64,000 nucleotides of DNA from an uncultured Bacteroidota bacterium. GTDB lineage: Bacteria; Bacteroidota; Bacteroidia; Chitinophagales; Chitinophagaceae. The notes beneath the pieces were generated by a model that was not told the DNA's origin, made no database searches, and saw nothing but the letters and a program-made list of their open reading frames with translations. The DNA lies in NCBI GenBank assembly GCA_903837525.1, contig CAILUU010000052.1, positions 1 to 64,000 on the forward strand. Reading direction: 5' to 3'. The position numbers and the translations under genes are program-made. This document shows, piece after piece, positions 24,622 to 34,275 of the stretch; within the stretch, counting starts at the first letter, position 1; each line of letters begins with the position of its first letter.

Positions 24622-25968
24622 TTAAATAGCTAATGCTACTTTTTTTTCTGGATTCATTTCAACAAAACTATAAATACTATTACGTATATAATCATTATCA
24701 GCATAAGGTGTAAGTATTTCTTTTAATTCAGGCATAGTAGGCAGGTGTTTATAATTTGACAAATACCCCATTCCCCAAAAATTTCCTCGTTCAATTAACA
24801 AACATAGCTTTTCCTCCTTACCTTTTCCATTATCGACAACAGCAAATGTAGGCAGTTGTTTATTTAAAGCTTCAACAGCATTGTTAATTTTTGGATTATA
24901 TGCATTCGGTGATTCAAGTGCTAAATTTTCTTCAATGGTTAAAGGCAGCTTGTTTACAAAGCAAAGCTTTTCGTTAAGCCCAAATTCTTCTATCATTTTT
25001 TTAAGCATTACTAAACCTTCGTGTAATAAATTAAAATTATATAAAGAAGGTAAATGCTTTCTCCTTTTATCTATTGCCAAACGCAAATACCCTTTACTAT
25101 CCTCAAACATATACAAACCAAACTTTTGCTGGGGTTGCTTTTGGCTAGCATTGTATTTTGGCCAAAGACGTTTTATTTCGGCACTTTCTAAAACCAACGC
25201 CTCAAGTTCGGATGCACATTCCGTATAGGTTATGGAATGTATATTTCGAATAAAATTCTGTCTTTTTTTATCGCCTTCATTATGTGTAAAATGGCTACTC
25301 ACTCTCTTTTTTATATTAACAGCTTTTCCTACGTATATAATTTTATTTTTTTCATTATTAAAATAATATACCCCTGGTTTATTAGGCAATTGCTGTATAT
25401 CGGCTTTTGTTAAATGGAGCGGTAACCACTGCTCTGCAGATGATTTTTTTAGCATGGCATCAATATGCAGTTGACCATCATTTTGTAAATATTTTTCAAA
25501 CAATAAAACTGTTGCAGCAGCATCGCCTCCTGCTCTATGGCGATTATCAATGGGTATTTTTAGTGCCCTGCATAAATTGCCTAAACTATACGAATGTAGC
25601 TCAGGAAAAACTTTACGACCCAACCGAACAGTACATAATTTTTTTAACGTTAAATCAATATCGCAACTTTTTAATTGATGCTTTACAAAACTGTAATCAA
25701 AGTTTACATTATGAGCCACAAAAATTTTATCCCTTAATAATTCAAACACTATTTCGGCAACATCTGAAAAAGTTGGTGCATTAGCAACCATAGCATTATC
25801 AATACCTGTTAATGCCGTAATAAAATAGGGTATTTTTTTTAGTGGATTAAGTAGGGTTTCAAATTTCTTTACTACTTTTTTACCATCATGTATTAACACA
25901 GCAATTTCTGTTATACCATTTGAACTGGCATGACCACCTGTTGTTTCAATATCTACAATTGCGTACAT
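24622..25968 (-). CDS. DnaQ-like exonuclease fused to a GIY-YIG nuclease domain
   Basis: The 448-residue protein joins two nuclease domains. Residues 1-170 are a DEDDh 3'-5' exonuclease like the DNA polymerase III epsilon subunit: VDIETTG (Asp6, Glu8), HNVNFDYSFV and HRAGGDA. Residues about 205-285 are a GIY-YIG endonuclease like the UvrC N-terminus: PGVYYFNNEKNKIIYVGKA followed by a conserved arginine region. A C-terminal part of unknown role follows, with no UvrC RNase H-like or HhH segment. The same combination is known from the Cho/UvrC-like exonucleases of Bacteroidota and Actinobacteria and suggests a role in DNA repair. No partner gene is adjacent. Confidence 0.88.
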   Translation of the reverse strand: MYAIVDIETTGGHASSNGITEIAVLIHDGKKVVKKFETLLNPLKKIPYFITALTGIDNAMVANAPTFSDVAEIVFELLRDKIFVAHNVNFDYSFVKHQLKSCDIDLTLKKLCTVRLGRKVFPELHSYSLGNLCRALKIPIDNRHRAGGDAAATVLLFEKYLQNDGQLHIDAMLKKSSAEQWLPLHLTKADIQQLPNKPGVYYFNNEKNKIIYVGKAVNIKKRVSSHFTHNEGDKKRQNFIRNIHSITYTECASELEALVLESAEIKRLWPKYNASQKQPQQKFGLYMFEDSKGYLRLAIDKRRKHLPSLYNFNLLHEGLVMLKKMIEEFGLNEKLCFVNKLPLTIEENLALESPNAYNPKINNAVEALNKQLPTFAVVDNGKGKEEKLCLLIERGNFWGMGYLSNYKHLPTMPELKEILTPYADNDYIRNSIYSFVEMNPEKKVALAI

Positions 25969-26023
25969 TTATGCATATAATTTTGATCAGCTAAATTACT
26001 AATTTATTTAGTTAAACTAACTT

Positions 26024-26359
26024 TTGTTTATGCAAATCACTTCCTTTCCTTTTCAAACTGTAAACTGGGCATCTATTCCAAAAGAAGAATACGCTGGAGC
26101 AACAGGTAAAGCCTATTGGCAAACCTTTAAAATGGGAGCAATTAGAGTGCGTATGGTAGAGTACAGTGCTAATTATTTAGCCGATCATTGGTGTAGCAAA
26201 GGCCATATTATTTTTTGTGTAGATGGAAATATGGAAACTGAATTACAAGATGGTAGAAAATTTTTATTAGAAAAAGGAATGAGCTATCATGTTGGAGATA
26301 ATAATGAAGCTCATCAATCTGCTAGTATAAATGGTTGTAAACTGTTTATTGTTGACTAA
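26024..26359 (+). CDS. DHCW-motif cupin-fold protein
   Basis: The 111-residue protein is a single small cupin. The segment YLADHWCSKGHIIFCVDG carries the family's DH-W/C signature and a metal-like histidine pair, and GMSYHVGDNNEAHQS forms the second cupin motif. Cupins of this group are of unknown activity and may bind a metal. The 3' end overlaps the convergent LysE-type gene by 14 bases. Confidence 0.82.
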   Translation: MFMQITSFPFQTVNWASIPKEEYAGATGKAYWQTFKMGAIRVRMVEYSANYLADHWCSKGHIIFCVDGNMETELQDGRKFLLEKGMSYHVGDNNEAHQSASINGCKLFIVD

Positions 26360-26990
26360 TTTTTTTATTATCTTTTCCAAATTTAGATATTGCATCTTTA
26401 TGCATTAACATTTTTATTAGTTGTATTACAGCGGTTAAAGCAAATATGCCTCCAATGACCCAATTTAAATACTGCTGGCTATTGGCTATACGTTGCACCA
26501 GCCATTTACCACCAAAAATAAATACTGCATTGCCTAATAAAGTTCCTAATCCTATACCAATAATATAACTATTGTATTGTACATTTTTTGGTTCTAATAT
26601 TTTTTTTGTAAACAATACAGTACTCCAGCCAAACCAAAACGGAATTTGTACAGGGTTAATAGCACACATAAACATACCTAATAAAAAACGGTGCATATTA
26701 TTTTGTAGTAAAACATTTTTATTAGCATTTCCACTTTTACTGGCAGCCAAAAAACTACCAACAGCTAAAGCTATAATAATAGCAAGCGTAATCCACTCCA
26801 TTACTTTCAATAACTTTTCTTGTTTACGAACCCAATCAATTCCTAACAAGCTAATACGTACATAGACCATTTCTACTAATAACGAGCCTATAGAAAAATA
26901 AAAAGCATTAAGCAAACTTTCTTGAATGCCTATTTGCATAGCAGCAATATTAAGTGTACCCAACGGTAAACTACCTAAAAAGCTTATCAT
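26346..26990 (-). CDS. LysE/RhtB-family exporter
   Basis: The 214-residue membrane protein has six predicted helices and the family opening SLPLGTLNIAAMQIGIQESL, followed by the long loop and NPVQIPFWFGW motif of LysE-type amino-acid or metabolite exporters. The substrate is unknown. The chain starts without the usual N-terminal helix residues before FLGSLPLG, but the first helix is otherwise complete. It is a lone gene between the cupin and the ATP-grasp enzyme. Confidence 0.85.
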   Translation of the reverse strand: MISFLGSLPLGTLNIAAMQIGIQESLLNAFYFSIGSLLVEMVYVRISLLGIDWVRKQEKLLKVMEWITLAIIIALAVGSFLAASKSGNANKNVLLQNNMHRFLLGMFMCAINPVQIPFWFGWSTVLFTKKILEPKNVQYNSYIIGIGLGTLLGNAVFIFGGKWLVQRIANSQQYLNWVIGGIFALTAVIQLIKMLMHKDAISKFGKDNKKISQQ

Positions 26991-27082
26991 TAAACCCCAA
27001 GCAAATATTTTTATTAATTTTTTAATAGTAAAGTATTAATTCGTTAAAAGCAAGATATTATTTAATAATCAATTAACCAATC

Positions 27083-28174
27083 TTAGGCATGAATGGTGGC
27101 ATCAACAGCTTTCATATGGGCAAATGTCCTTCTTGCTTCTGTTAAAAATTTGCGCCCTTTTTGTAAAGGCCATGGCTGTACTCCTTGCTTTTTATTGTAC
27201 ATACTTATTTGGTATAACAACTTCCAATGCTTTAATATTTCTTTGTACGCTCCTAATAATGTATAGCCAGTATCATAAAAATGATTAGGCTCTGCTCCGC
27301 AACCGTTATATTCTAAAATAGAAAAATTTTTACCCCTTTTCAAATCTTCAACATTCGAACACATGATATCATATCTTCCATAAAAGAAATCATTTACTTG
27401 CAAACTAATTTTATCAAATACAGTAACTAATTTTTCATCAATTTCATTTTTTAAATCAATAAAAAGTGCCCCTCTGTTATGATTGGCAGCATAGCTTAAC
27501 ATATACTTTTCGCCGTTAGGCAATATAGCATCCCATTTTGCTTGGTGCTTATTGTATAACTCATCTACTCTCTTTTTTGCTTTTACATTAGCATTTATTA
27601 ATTGCTCAAGTGTTTGTTCACCATCGCCAATAACACACAATGGAATTTTGTGCAAAAAACCGGTAACAATTCCTGTTTTGTTTTGTGGATGCCGAATGTA
27701 AAACACACTTACTTCCATTGGATAATTAACCATTTGCTGTACAATATATTCGTACGGCATTTTAGTATGGTAATGTAAAAATTCTGCCTCACTATCAATT
27801 TTACGTAACAAAATACCTTGACCCCCTACTTCTGGTTTTACTATAAATGGATAAGTAATATTATTTTTTTGTAATAAAGCTTCTAAATCTGGAAATAATT
27901 GAGTAGGTAGTACATTAAATGTGGGCGGATATAAATCTTTAGGTAGCAAATCGTACATCTCTTTTTTTGGCTCACCCTCCATACCGCCAAAAGTAAGTTT
28001 AGGGTTACTAGGTGTAAAAAACCAAACAGATTTTGCCTTAATAATATACCATATCCACATTATACTAATAGGTGCATAAAGTAATTTAAATGGCCAAGCC
28101 TCCCAGTGTGTTATTTTATTTACTATTTTTTTCAAATGTTTATTTAATGGACAAAAATAAACTGTTAACTCCAA
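27083..28174 (-). CDS. ATP-grasp domain protein
   Basis: The 363-residue protein has a membrane-like patch near the start (WEAWPFKLLYAPISIMWIWYI) and an ATP-grasp core: YPFIVKPEVGGQGILLRKI (ATP lysine and glycine loop), YIVQQMVNYPMEVSVFYIR, and late SILEYNGCGAEPNHFYD with the metal-binding Glu and Asn. It most resembles D-alanine-D-alanine ligase-like ATP-grasp proteins that join a carboxylate to an amine; the real substrates are unknown. It is divergent from the Fe-S protein at 28227, with only 52 bases between their starts. Confidence 0.8.
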   Translation of the reverse strand: MELTVYFCPLNKHLKKIVNKITHWEAWPFKLLYAPISIMWIWYIIKAKSVWFFTPSNPKLTFGGMEGEPKKEMYDLLPKDLYPPTFNVLPTQLFPDLEALLQKNNITYPFIVKPEVGGQGILLRKIDSEAEFLHYHTKMPYEYIVQQMVNYPMEVSVFYIRHPQNKTGIVTGFLHKIPLCVIGDGEQTLEQLINANVKAKKRVDELYNKHQAKWDAILPNGEKYMLSYAANHNRGALFIDLKNEIDEKLVTVFDKISLQVNDFFYGRYDIMCSNVEDLKRGKNFSILEYNGCGAEPNHFYDTGYTLLGAYKEILKHWKLLYQISMYNKKQGVQPWPLQKGRKFLTEARRTFAHMKAVDATIHA

Positions 28175-28226
28175 ACTACATCGTAAAACATTTGTTTATA
28201 CATTTGTATATTAAATTTTTTAGTTT

Positions 28227-29003
28227 ATGCATGTACCAACAATGGCCGAAATGGTAGCAAATGGCGAACAACCCGAAGTTTTATTTTGGGTAGGTTGTGC
28301 CGGAAGTTTTGACCAAAGAGCACAAAAAATTACTAAAGCGTTTATAACTATTTTAAATAAGGTAGGTACCAAATATGCCATTTTGGGTAAAGAGGAAATG
28401 TGCACTGGCGACCCAGCTCGTAGAAGTGGCAACGAGTTTATGTTTCAAATGATGGCATACCAAAACATTCAGATTTTAAATGGTTACGGCATTAAAAAAA
28501 TTGTTACGGCTTGCCCTCATTGTTTTAATACGTTAAAAAATGAATACCCAGAGTTGGGTGGCACATACGAAGTAATACATCATGCTACTTTTATACAACA
28601 ATTAATTGATGATGGTAAAATTATAATGACCGAAGACGGTGCATTTAAAGGGAAGAAAATTACCTACCACGATAGTTGTTATTTGGGTAGAGCAAACAAT
28701 ATTTATGAAGCGCCACGTAAAGTATTAGAAGCACTAGATGTTGCATTGGTAGAGATGAAACGCTGTAAGAGCAATGGTTTATGCTGTGGTGCTGGTGGTG
28801 CACAAATGTTTAAAGAAGAGGAAAAAGGGGATACAAGAATTAATTTAGACAGAGCAAATGAAGCGTTAGAAACTGGCGCAAGTGTTATTGCCGCAGCTTG
28901 CCCGTTTTGTAATACCATGATGACAGATGGTGTTAAAAATAGTAATAAAGAAGATGAAGTACAAGTGTTGGATATTGCTGAGTTGGTGGCAGCTTCAATA
29001 TAG
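28227..29003 (+). CDS. CCG-domain (Fe-S)-binding oxidoreductase subunit
   Basis: The 258-residue protein has two CCG domains: WVGCAGSFDQRAQKI with TACPHCFNTL, and YHDSCYLGRANN with SNGLCCGAGGA and ACPFCNTMM. Such cysteine-rich domains hold a non-cubane iron-sulfur centre and are found in LutA, GlpC/GlcF and HdrB. They normally pair with a membrane Fe-S protein; that partner type is encoded 29 kb away at 58295-59608. The following gene starts 30 bases after its stop. Confidence 0.9.
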   Translation: MHVPTMAEMVANGEQPEVLFWVGCAGSFDQRAQKITKAFITILNKVGTKYAILGKEEMCTGDPARRSGNEFMFQMMAYQNIQILNGYGIKKIVTACPHCFNTLKNEYPELGGTYEVIHHATFIQQLIDDGKIIMTEDGAFKGKKITYHDSCYLGRANNIYEAPRKVLEALDVALVEMKRCKSNGLCCGAGGAQMFKEEEKGDTRINLDRANEALETGASVIAAACPFCNTMMTDGVKNSNKEDEVQVLDIAELVAASI

Positions 29004-29033
29004 AATGTTGAATTTGTAAATTTTATTTTTAGT

Positions 29034-29543
29034 ATGAATTTAGATTTTAAGAAATATATACCTGCCCATTTTAACGATAACTCCCGAGTATGGATTTACC
29101 AAAGCAGCCGAGCATTTTTAGAAAATGAAGTTGAAGAAATTGAAATTGCCTTATCAACTTTTGCAACAAATTGGAAAAGCCATGGAGCTATTGTAAAAGG
29201 ATTTGGTGCATTATTCTTTAATCAATTTATACTTTTAATGGCAGATGAAACGGCAACGGGAGTTAGCGGTTGTAGTACCGATAGTAGCGTTCACCTAATA
29301 AAACAACTAGAGAAACAATACCAAGTTGATTTATTTAATAGGCACACCATGGCGTTAATAATAAAAGATAACATACAAACTATTCCTTTAACTCAATTAA
29401 ATTACGCAATAGAAAACGAATTGATAACTGCTGATACATTGTATTTTAATAATACTGTACTTACCAAAAAAGAAGTAGAAGAAAAATGGATTGTGGCTAT
29501 AAAGAAGAGTTGGTTGAGTAGTAAATTAAAATCTACTATTTAA
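29034..29543 (+). CDS. Conserved Bacteroidota protein of unknown function
   Basis: The 169-residue soluble protein has no signal or membrane segment. It contains SRVWIYQSSRAFLENEVEEI, TNWKSHGAIVKGFGALFFNQFILLMADE and GCSTDSSVHLIKQLEKQY, a pattern I associate with a conserved phylum-specific family that is often labelled 'ABC transporter ATPase' although no Walker A or B motif is present. It follows the CCG Fe-S gene closely, a common arrangement that suggests a linked but unknown function. Confidence 0.8.
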   Translation: MNLDFKKYIPAHFNDNSRVWIYQSSRAFLENEVEEIEIALSTFATNWKSHGAIVKGFGALFFNQFILLMADETATGVSGCSTDSSVHLIKQLEKQYQVDLFNRHTMALIIKDNIQTIPLTQLNYAIENELITADTLYFNNTVLTKKEVEEKWIVAIKKSWLSSKLKSTI

Positions 29544-29605
29544 TTCTATATTTCTGCTGTGTATATGTGGTTAATACTTTTGAAACAAATAGGCACATAG
29601 TAAAA

Positions 29606-32020
29606 TCATTTCTTTTTTACCACTTTCTTTATTTTTTTGCTAATTACGTAACTCAAGCTCAGCCTGTAATTACGAGTATTGGTAGAACTTAAACTTTCTA
29701 ATACAAAATTACTTCCGTAAGTAAATATTCTATTTTGTTGCTGCCTAAAAGGGTCAATTACATTTAGTGAAACAATTAGTTTTTTATTGAAAAGTTTTTG
29801 TTGTACACCAATATTCATACTTAAATTATTACGAAAGGTGCCTTGTGGATTTGCAAACCTATTAAACGTAGAACTAGCGTTTGCGTTTAGTAAATCGTTA
29901 AATTGGTAACTTCCATTTAATGTACTAAACAAAGATCCTCCATTCCTAAAAAACCGTACGGTTCTATCATATATACTATATACATTATAAACATAACCCA
30001 AACTTAAATTTGCTTTACTTTTTTTACTTAGCGTATAGCCACCCCAAACACTTGCTTCATATTCCTTTCTACCACTAAGGTTTTGCCATGTGGTAGTGGT
30101 TCGTCCATCGGTTTGTAAGGTACGTATACTACTATAAATATTTTGTAAGGCGTTGTACCCTATGGAGCCGTTAATATTAAATTTATTTTCCCACTTCCCT
30201 ATAATAAAGTCAAAATTATCTGCATCGTACGGCAGTAATTCAGCATTACCAAACCTTGTATTATAGGGATCGCTATAATCAACGCTTGGGTTTAATTCAT
30301 TAATACCTGGCCGTTGAATTGTTCGTTTATAACTAAGTGTTAGGTTAACATCATTTTCCCATTTTCTACTTAATGTAACAAAGGGTAAAGGGGTTATATA
30401 CTCATTATTGCTTTTGGTGTTGTTATTTTTAAAATCAAAATTAATAGAAGTGTATTCAACTGCCGAGCCAATAGTTAAATTAAAGTCTTGCTTAAAATCC
30501 AATCGCAAAGCTAGCCTGGCACTTATAATATTTTGATGAAATTTAAAATCGTTGCTCAACAAACTATTCTTTAAAAAAACATTTGAGGGCTTTTGTAAAA
30601 AATTAGTAGTTAAAATATTATGACTACTATACTTAATAAAATTAACTCCTGTATTTAACAACAGTTTTTTATTACGTAACGGCTTATCGTAATTAACTCG
30701 TAAGTTGATGGTATTATTTTTTATGTGAGTAAGTTGTTGTTGTGTGGAGTCTGCACCTGTTGGTGTATAGTCTGCATTAAAATATTTTTGATAAAAATCT
30801 CTAGCTGTATTATTATCATTAAAATTTAAGCCCGTAATAATTCTTAAAACTTCCTTAGGGTCTTTAGTTTTTAGCGTATAGGTTAAATTAAAATTTGGGT
30901 TGATAGAAGTTGTTGAAGTTCCTGTTGCCCTATTACTTAATCTATAAATTTGACTAGCATTATTAAGATTTATATACTCGGTTCCATTACTATTATCGGC
31001 ACTATTTGCATTATAGCTTGTGGTAAAATTTATACTATTTTTTTTATTAAGTTCATAATCTATACTAGCTCTAAAATTTGGACGACGGTTTAGGTTTACA
31101 CTATTGCCATTTATATTAAAATAATTTGTTGAGTCAACATAAATATTTTGGCGTCTACTATAATTATTTCCCTCAAACTCATTATAACCAAAGCCTGCGT
31201 TAATGTTTAAGGCAAATTTATTTTTTCTGTAAGTTAAGTTACCACTTACGCCAGCCTCTCCCCTTGTGCCATAATTTACATTAACTCTACCATTAAACCC
31301 TACTTTCCCTTTTTTGGTAACAATGTTAATTACTCCTCCACGTTCGTTGGCATATTGTGGTGGAGGGGTAGTCATTACTTCAATTTTTTCAATCATACTT
31401 CCTGGCATACTCTCCAACATATCTTGCAGTTGCTTAGCATTTAGCTCCACCGGTTTATCGTCAATTAAAATTTTAACCTCCTTACCCCGTAGTAAAATTT
31501 TACCATCGTTATCAATATTAACTAAAGGTGTTTGCTTTAATAATTCGGTGGTAGATGTTGTAGAGCTAAGGGCAGATTCGCCTACATTAAAAATAATTTT
31601 TCCATCTTTATTTTCAATCAATGGTTTTTCTACAAATACAACTACTTCATTTAAGTTAGTTGCTTTTATAGTTAATTTAACATCGTTTAAATCTACGTCA
31701 TATCGTTCTTCTCTTAAATAAATACTATCCATTTGCAACTTGCTAAATCCAACACTTGAAAAGGTTATACTATAGTAACCAAAGGGCAACTTATCAAAAA
31801 TAAAGGAGCCATCTTTTTCGCTAGTTGTAAAAAGTTTACTACTATCATTACCCATTTGTATTAACGATATAGATGCTGCATTAATAACCTTACTATTTGT
31901 ACCATTAATAATGTTGCCAATAATAATACCACGTTTTTCAACTGTTGTTACAGGCGAAGTTTGTGCAATACAACATGCACAATTCAACAATAATAAATTT
32001 AAAAGCAGTGTAATTTTCAA
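29606..32020 (-). CDS. TonB-dependent receptor, OMP_b-brl_3 type
   Basis: The 804-residue protein starts with a signal peptide (LLLLNCACCIAQ), then a CarboxypepD regulatory-like domain (GNIINGTNSKVINAASISL). A plug follows (TSTTELLKQTPLVNIDNDGK, then MLESMPGSMIEKIEVMTTPP), and then a long barrel with PGINELNPSVDYSDPYNTRF. It ends LSLSYVISKKIKKVVKKK, so the usual terminal aromatic strand is followed by a basic tail. The likely role is high-affinity import of an unknown ligand or polymer. No SusD-like or other uptake partner is next to it. Confidence 0.9.
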   Translation of the reverse strand: MKITLLLNLLLLNCACCIAQTSPVTTVEKRGIIIGNIINGTNSKVINAASISLIQMGNDSSKLFTTSEKDGSFIFDKLPFGYYSITFSSVGFSKLQMDSIYLREERYDVDLNDVKLTIKATNLNEVVVFVEKPLIENKDGKIIFNVGESALSSTTSTTELLKQTPLVNIDNDGKILLRGKEVKILIDDKPVELNAKQLQDMLESMPGSMIEKIEVMTTPPPQYANERGGVINIVTKKGKVGFNGRVNVNYGTRGEAGVSGNLTYRKNKFALNINAGFGYNEFEGNNYSRRQNIYVDSTNYFNINGNSVNLNRRPNFRASIDYELNKKNSINFTTSYNANSADNSNGTEYINLNNASQIYRLSNRATGTSTTSINPNFNLTYTLKTKDPKEVLRIITGLNFNDNNTARDFYQKYFNADYTPTGADSTQQQLTHIKNNTINLRVNYDKPLRNKKLLLNTGVNFIKYSSHNILTTNFLQKPSNVFLKNSLLSNDFKFHQNIISARLALRLDFKQDFNLTIGSAVEYTSINFDFKNNNTKSNNEYITPLPFVTLSRKWENDVNLTLSYKRTIQRPGINELNPSVDYSDPYNTRFGNAELLPYDADNFDFIIGKWENKFNINGSIGYNALQNIYSSIRTLQTDGRTTTTWQNLSGRKEYEASVWGGYTLSKKSKANLSLGYVYNVYSIYDRTVRFFRNGGSLFSTLNGSYQFNDLLNANASSTFNRFANPQGTFRNNLSMNIGVQQKLFNKKLIVSLNVIDPFRQQQNRIFTYGSNFVLESLSSTNTRNYRLSLSYVISKKIKKVVKKK

Positions 32021-32216
32021 ATCAACTTAAATATGGACAAATTTACAAGACATTACTTATTTTTCTATTTAATTCATCCTCAGTATTTACCATTAACATA
32101 AAAAAATTATTTTTGAATAGTTCCTACTTTTATCTGTTAAAAATCAAACTGTTCAATTAGCAGAGCAATTTTTTATAGTCGAAGTATTTCTTACTACTAA
32201 TTATTTTTCTGCCATC

Positions 32217-32247
32217 TTGTCACAATCCCAAACTATGCTTATCTTTG
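32217..32247 (+). promoter_or_regulatory. Promoter of miaB
   Basis: TTG (32217-32219) and TATCTTTG (32240-32247) with 20 bases between them fit the phylum's primary promoter. It predicts a start about 15 bases before the miaB ATG at 32270. Confidence 0.65.
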
Positions 32248-32269
32248 CGCATATCAAAAGTTGATATTA

Positions 32270-33685
32270 ATGTTGGATTTAGTGACAGATAAAAAACATG
32301 ATGAAACCAGGCAAGGTGAAGCATTTGCACCCTTATCAGTAAAAGCATCTACCTGTAAAAAGCATTTTTATATAGAAAGCTATGGCTGTGCTATGAACTT
32401 TGCCGATAGCGAAGTGGTAGCATCTATTTTAATGGATAACGGATTTGGAGCAACAAAAAATGTAGAAAATGCCGATTTAATTTTTATAAATACATGCAGT
32501 ATAAGAGATAAAGCAGAGCAAACTGTTCGTAAACGCCTCACCGAATTTAGAAGTCTAAAAAAAACAAATCCGGGTATGTTAGTAGGTGTACTAGGTTGCA
32601 TGGCGGAACGTTTAAAAGCAAAATTTATTGAGGAAGAAAAGTTGGTAGATTTAGTTGTAGGACCAGATGCTTACCGCACTTTACCCAACTTAATTGAAGA
32701 AGCCGAAACTGGGCAAAAAGCCGTAAACGTTTTATTAAGTAGAGATGAAACCTATGCAGATATTGCACCTATTCGATTAAATAGTAATGGCGTAACTGCA
32801 TTTGTAAGTATTATGAGAGGTTGCAATAATATGTGTAGCTTTTGTGTGGTACCTTTTACAAGAGGCAGAGAAAGAAGTAGAGATGCTGATAGCATAGTAA
32901 ACGAATGTCAGGAATTATTTAATCAAGGCTATAGAGAAGTAACCTTATTGGGGCAAAATGTAGATAGTTATCACTGGATAGATGAACAAAAAAATGAGCA
33001 AATAACATTTGCTATGCTAATGGAAAAAGTAGCCCTTATTTCTCCCCTACTTCGAGTACGTTTTTCCACAAGTCATCCAAAAGATATTACAGATGATGTG
33101 TTGCACACCATAGTTAAATATACTAACATTTGCAATTATATTCATTTGCCTGTACAAAGCGGTAGCACAAGGGTATTGCAATTAATGAATAGAACCTACA
33201 CCAGAGAATGGTACATTGCTAAAATAGATAGAATAAAAGAACTAATACCAGACTGTGGTTTAAGTACAGATATGATAACGGGATTTTGTACAGAAACAGA
33301 GGAAGAGCATCAAGAAAGTTTGAGCCTAATGCGTTACTGCCAATACGATTTAGCCTACATGTATTTTTATAGCGAACGCCCCGGAACATTAGCTGCCAGG
33401 CGCTTTAAAGATGATATACCAGAAGATATTAAGAAAAGAAGACTACACGAAATGGTAGCGCTACATCGCTTACAAACATTGGCAAGTATGCAAAAAGACG
33501 TAGGCAAAACATTTAAAGTTTTAGTAGAAGGTTTTTCAAAAAGAAGTGAAGCTGATTTGTATGGAAGAAACGATCAAAATAAAGTAGTGGTTTTTCCTAA
33601 AGGAGAATTTAAAAAGGGGGATTATGTACTAGTTAAAATAAATTCATGCACAGCTGGTACGCTTATCGGAACACCAGTTATGTAA
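32270..33685 (+). CDS. miaB: tRNA-2-methylthio-N6-dimethylallyladenosine synthase
   Basis: MiaB is a radical-SAM enzyme that adds a methylthio group to position 37 of tRNAs. The ATG at 32270 is favoured over a TTG at 32261 by the promoter position. The 471-residue protein has an N-terminal cluster-binding domain with Cys40, Cys76 and Cys110 (YGCAMN, NTCSIR, LGCMAE), the radical-SAM CxxxCxxC ([14 protein letters not shown]), [25 protein letters not shown] and a C-terminal TRAM domain. Length and motifs are standard. A short unknown exported protein follows 9 bases later. Confidence 0.96.
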   Translation: MLDLVTDKKHDETRQGEAFAPLSVKASTCKKHFYIESYGCAMNFADSEVVASILMDNGFGATKNVENADLIFINTCSIRDKAEQTVRKRLTEFRSLKKTNPGMLVGVLGCMAERLKAKFIEEEKLVDLVVGPDAYRTLPNLIEEAETGQKAVNVLLSRDETYADIAPIRLNSNGVTAFVSIMRGCNNMCSFCVVPFTRGRERSRDADSIVNECQELFNQGYREVTLLGQNVDSYHWIDEQKNEQITFAMLMEKVALISPLLRVRFSTSHPKDITDDVLHTIVKYTNICNYIHLPVQSGSTRVLQLMNRTYTREWYIAKIDRIKELIPDCGLSTDMITGFCTETEEEHQESLSLMRYCQYDLAYMYFYSERPGTLAARRFKDDIPEDIKKRRLHEMVALHRLQTLASMQKDVGKTFKVLVEGFSKRSEADLYGRNDQNKVVVFPKGEFKKGDYVLVKINSCTAGTLIGTPVM

Positions 33686-33694
33686 AACTATAAC

Positions 33695-34231
33695 ATGAAA
33701 ATACTTTGTTACATAATTACATTTTTATTTGGCTTCAATACAATTGAGGCTCAAGTAAAAAATGAATGGCAACAGTATATTAAAGACTCAGTTTTAAATG
33801 CGGATGATAAAAATTTTGTATGCCTGTATAGTTCAATTGGAACAGTAAGTGTAAAGATGCACGACTACTCTTTAAAAAAAGGACGGTACATTACTACCTC
33901 TATTAATTATTTAGATTCAACTATTAAATACAATTCTAAAATTCTACCCAATCTATTTCAAATTGTGTACGAAAATTATGACGGCTTAACTATGTTGCCA
34001 GCGTATGAGCAAACAAAAAAATGGCGAACCAGTTTTTTAGATGATTATAATGATAATAAAAAGACAACTTTTCAATTAGGAATTAAATTTCATAATCTAC
34101 ATTACAATCATTTTCAAAAATTTACAGAAGATCAAATTAGTGATACTAAGAAAGAAAAACTGAGTAATGCGATGAGAGCCATTAATAAACTTTATTCAAT
34201 TTTTGAAGAAATAGAAAATAACATTAATTAA
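33695..34231 (+). CDS. Exported protein of unknown function
   Basis: The 178-residue product has a signal peptide (MKILCYIITFLFGFNTIEAQ) and a soluble, lysine- and asparagine-rich body with LYSSIGTVSVKMHDYSLKKG and repeated aromatic residues. I recognise no domain. It starts 9 bases after miaB and is probably in the same transcript, but it is more AT-rich and less conserved-looking than its neighbours, so it may be a late arrival in an otherwise well-kept gene order. Confidence 0.7.
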   Translation: MKILCYIITFLFGFNTIEAQVKNEWQQYIKDSVLNADDKNFVCLYSSIGTVSVKMHDYSLKKGRYITTSINYLDSTIKYNSKILPNLFQIVYENYDGLTMLPAYEQTKKWRTSFLDDYNDNKKTTFQLGIKFHNLHYNHFQKFTEDQISDTKKEKLSNAMRAINKLYSIFEEIENNIN

Positions 34232-34245
34232 TTAAAAACCAAGTT

Positions 34246-34268
34246 CCCCCTTCAGGGGGCGGAGGGGG
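34246..34268 (+). promoter_or_regulatory. C/G-run hairpin with a strong Shine-Dalgarno-like site
   Basis: CCCCC (34246-34250) can pair with GGGGG (34255-34259) across TTCA, or with the G-run at 34264-34268. The latter is part of GGAGGGGG (34261-34268), seven bases before the ATG at 34276. Purine-rich ribosome sites are unusual in this phylum; this one comes from a common intergenic repeat phrase. Switching between the two pairings could expose or hide the site. Confidence 0.45.
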
Positions 34269-34275
34269 TATTAAT

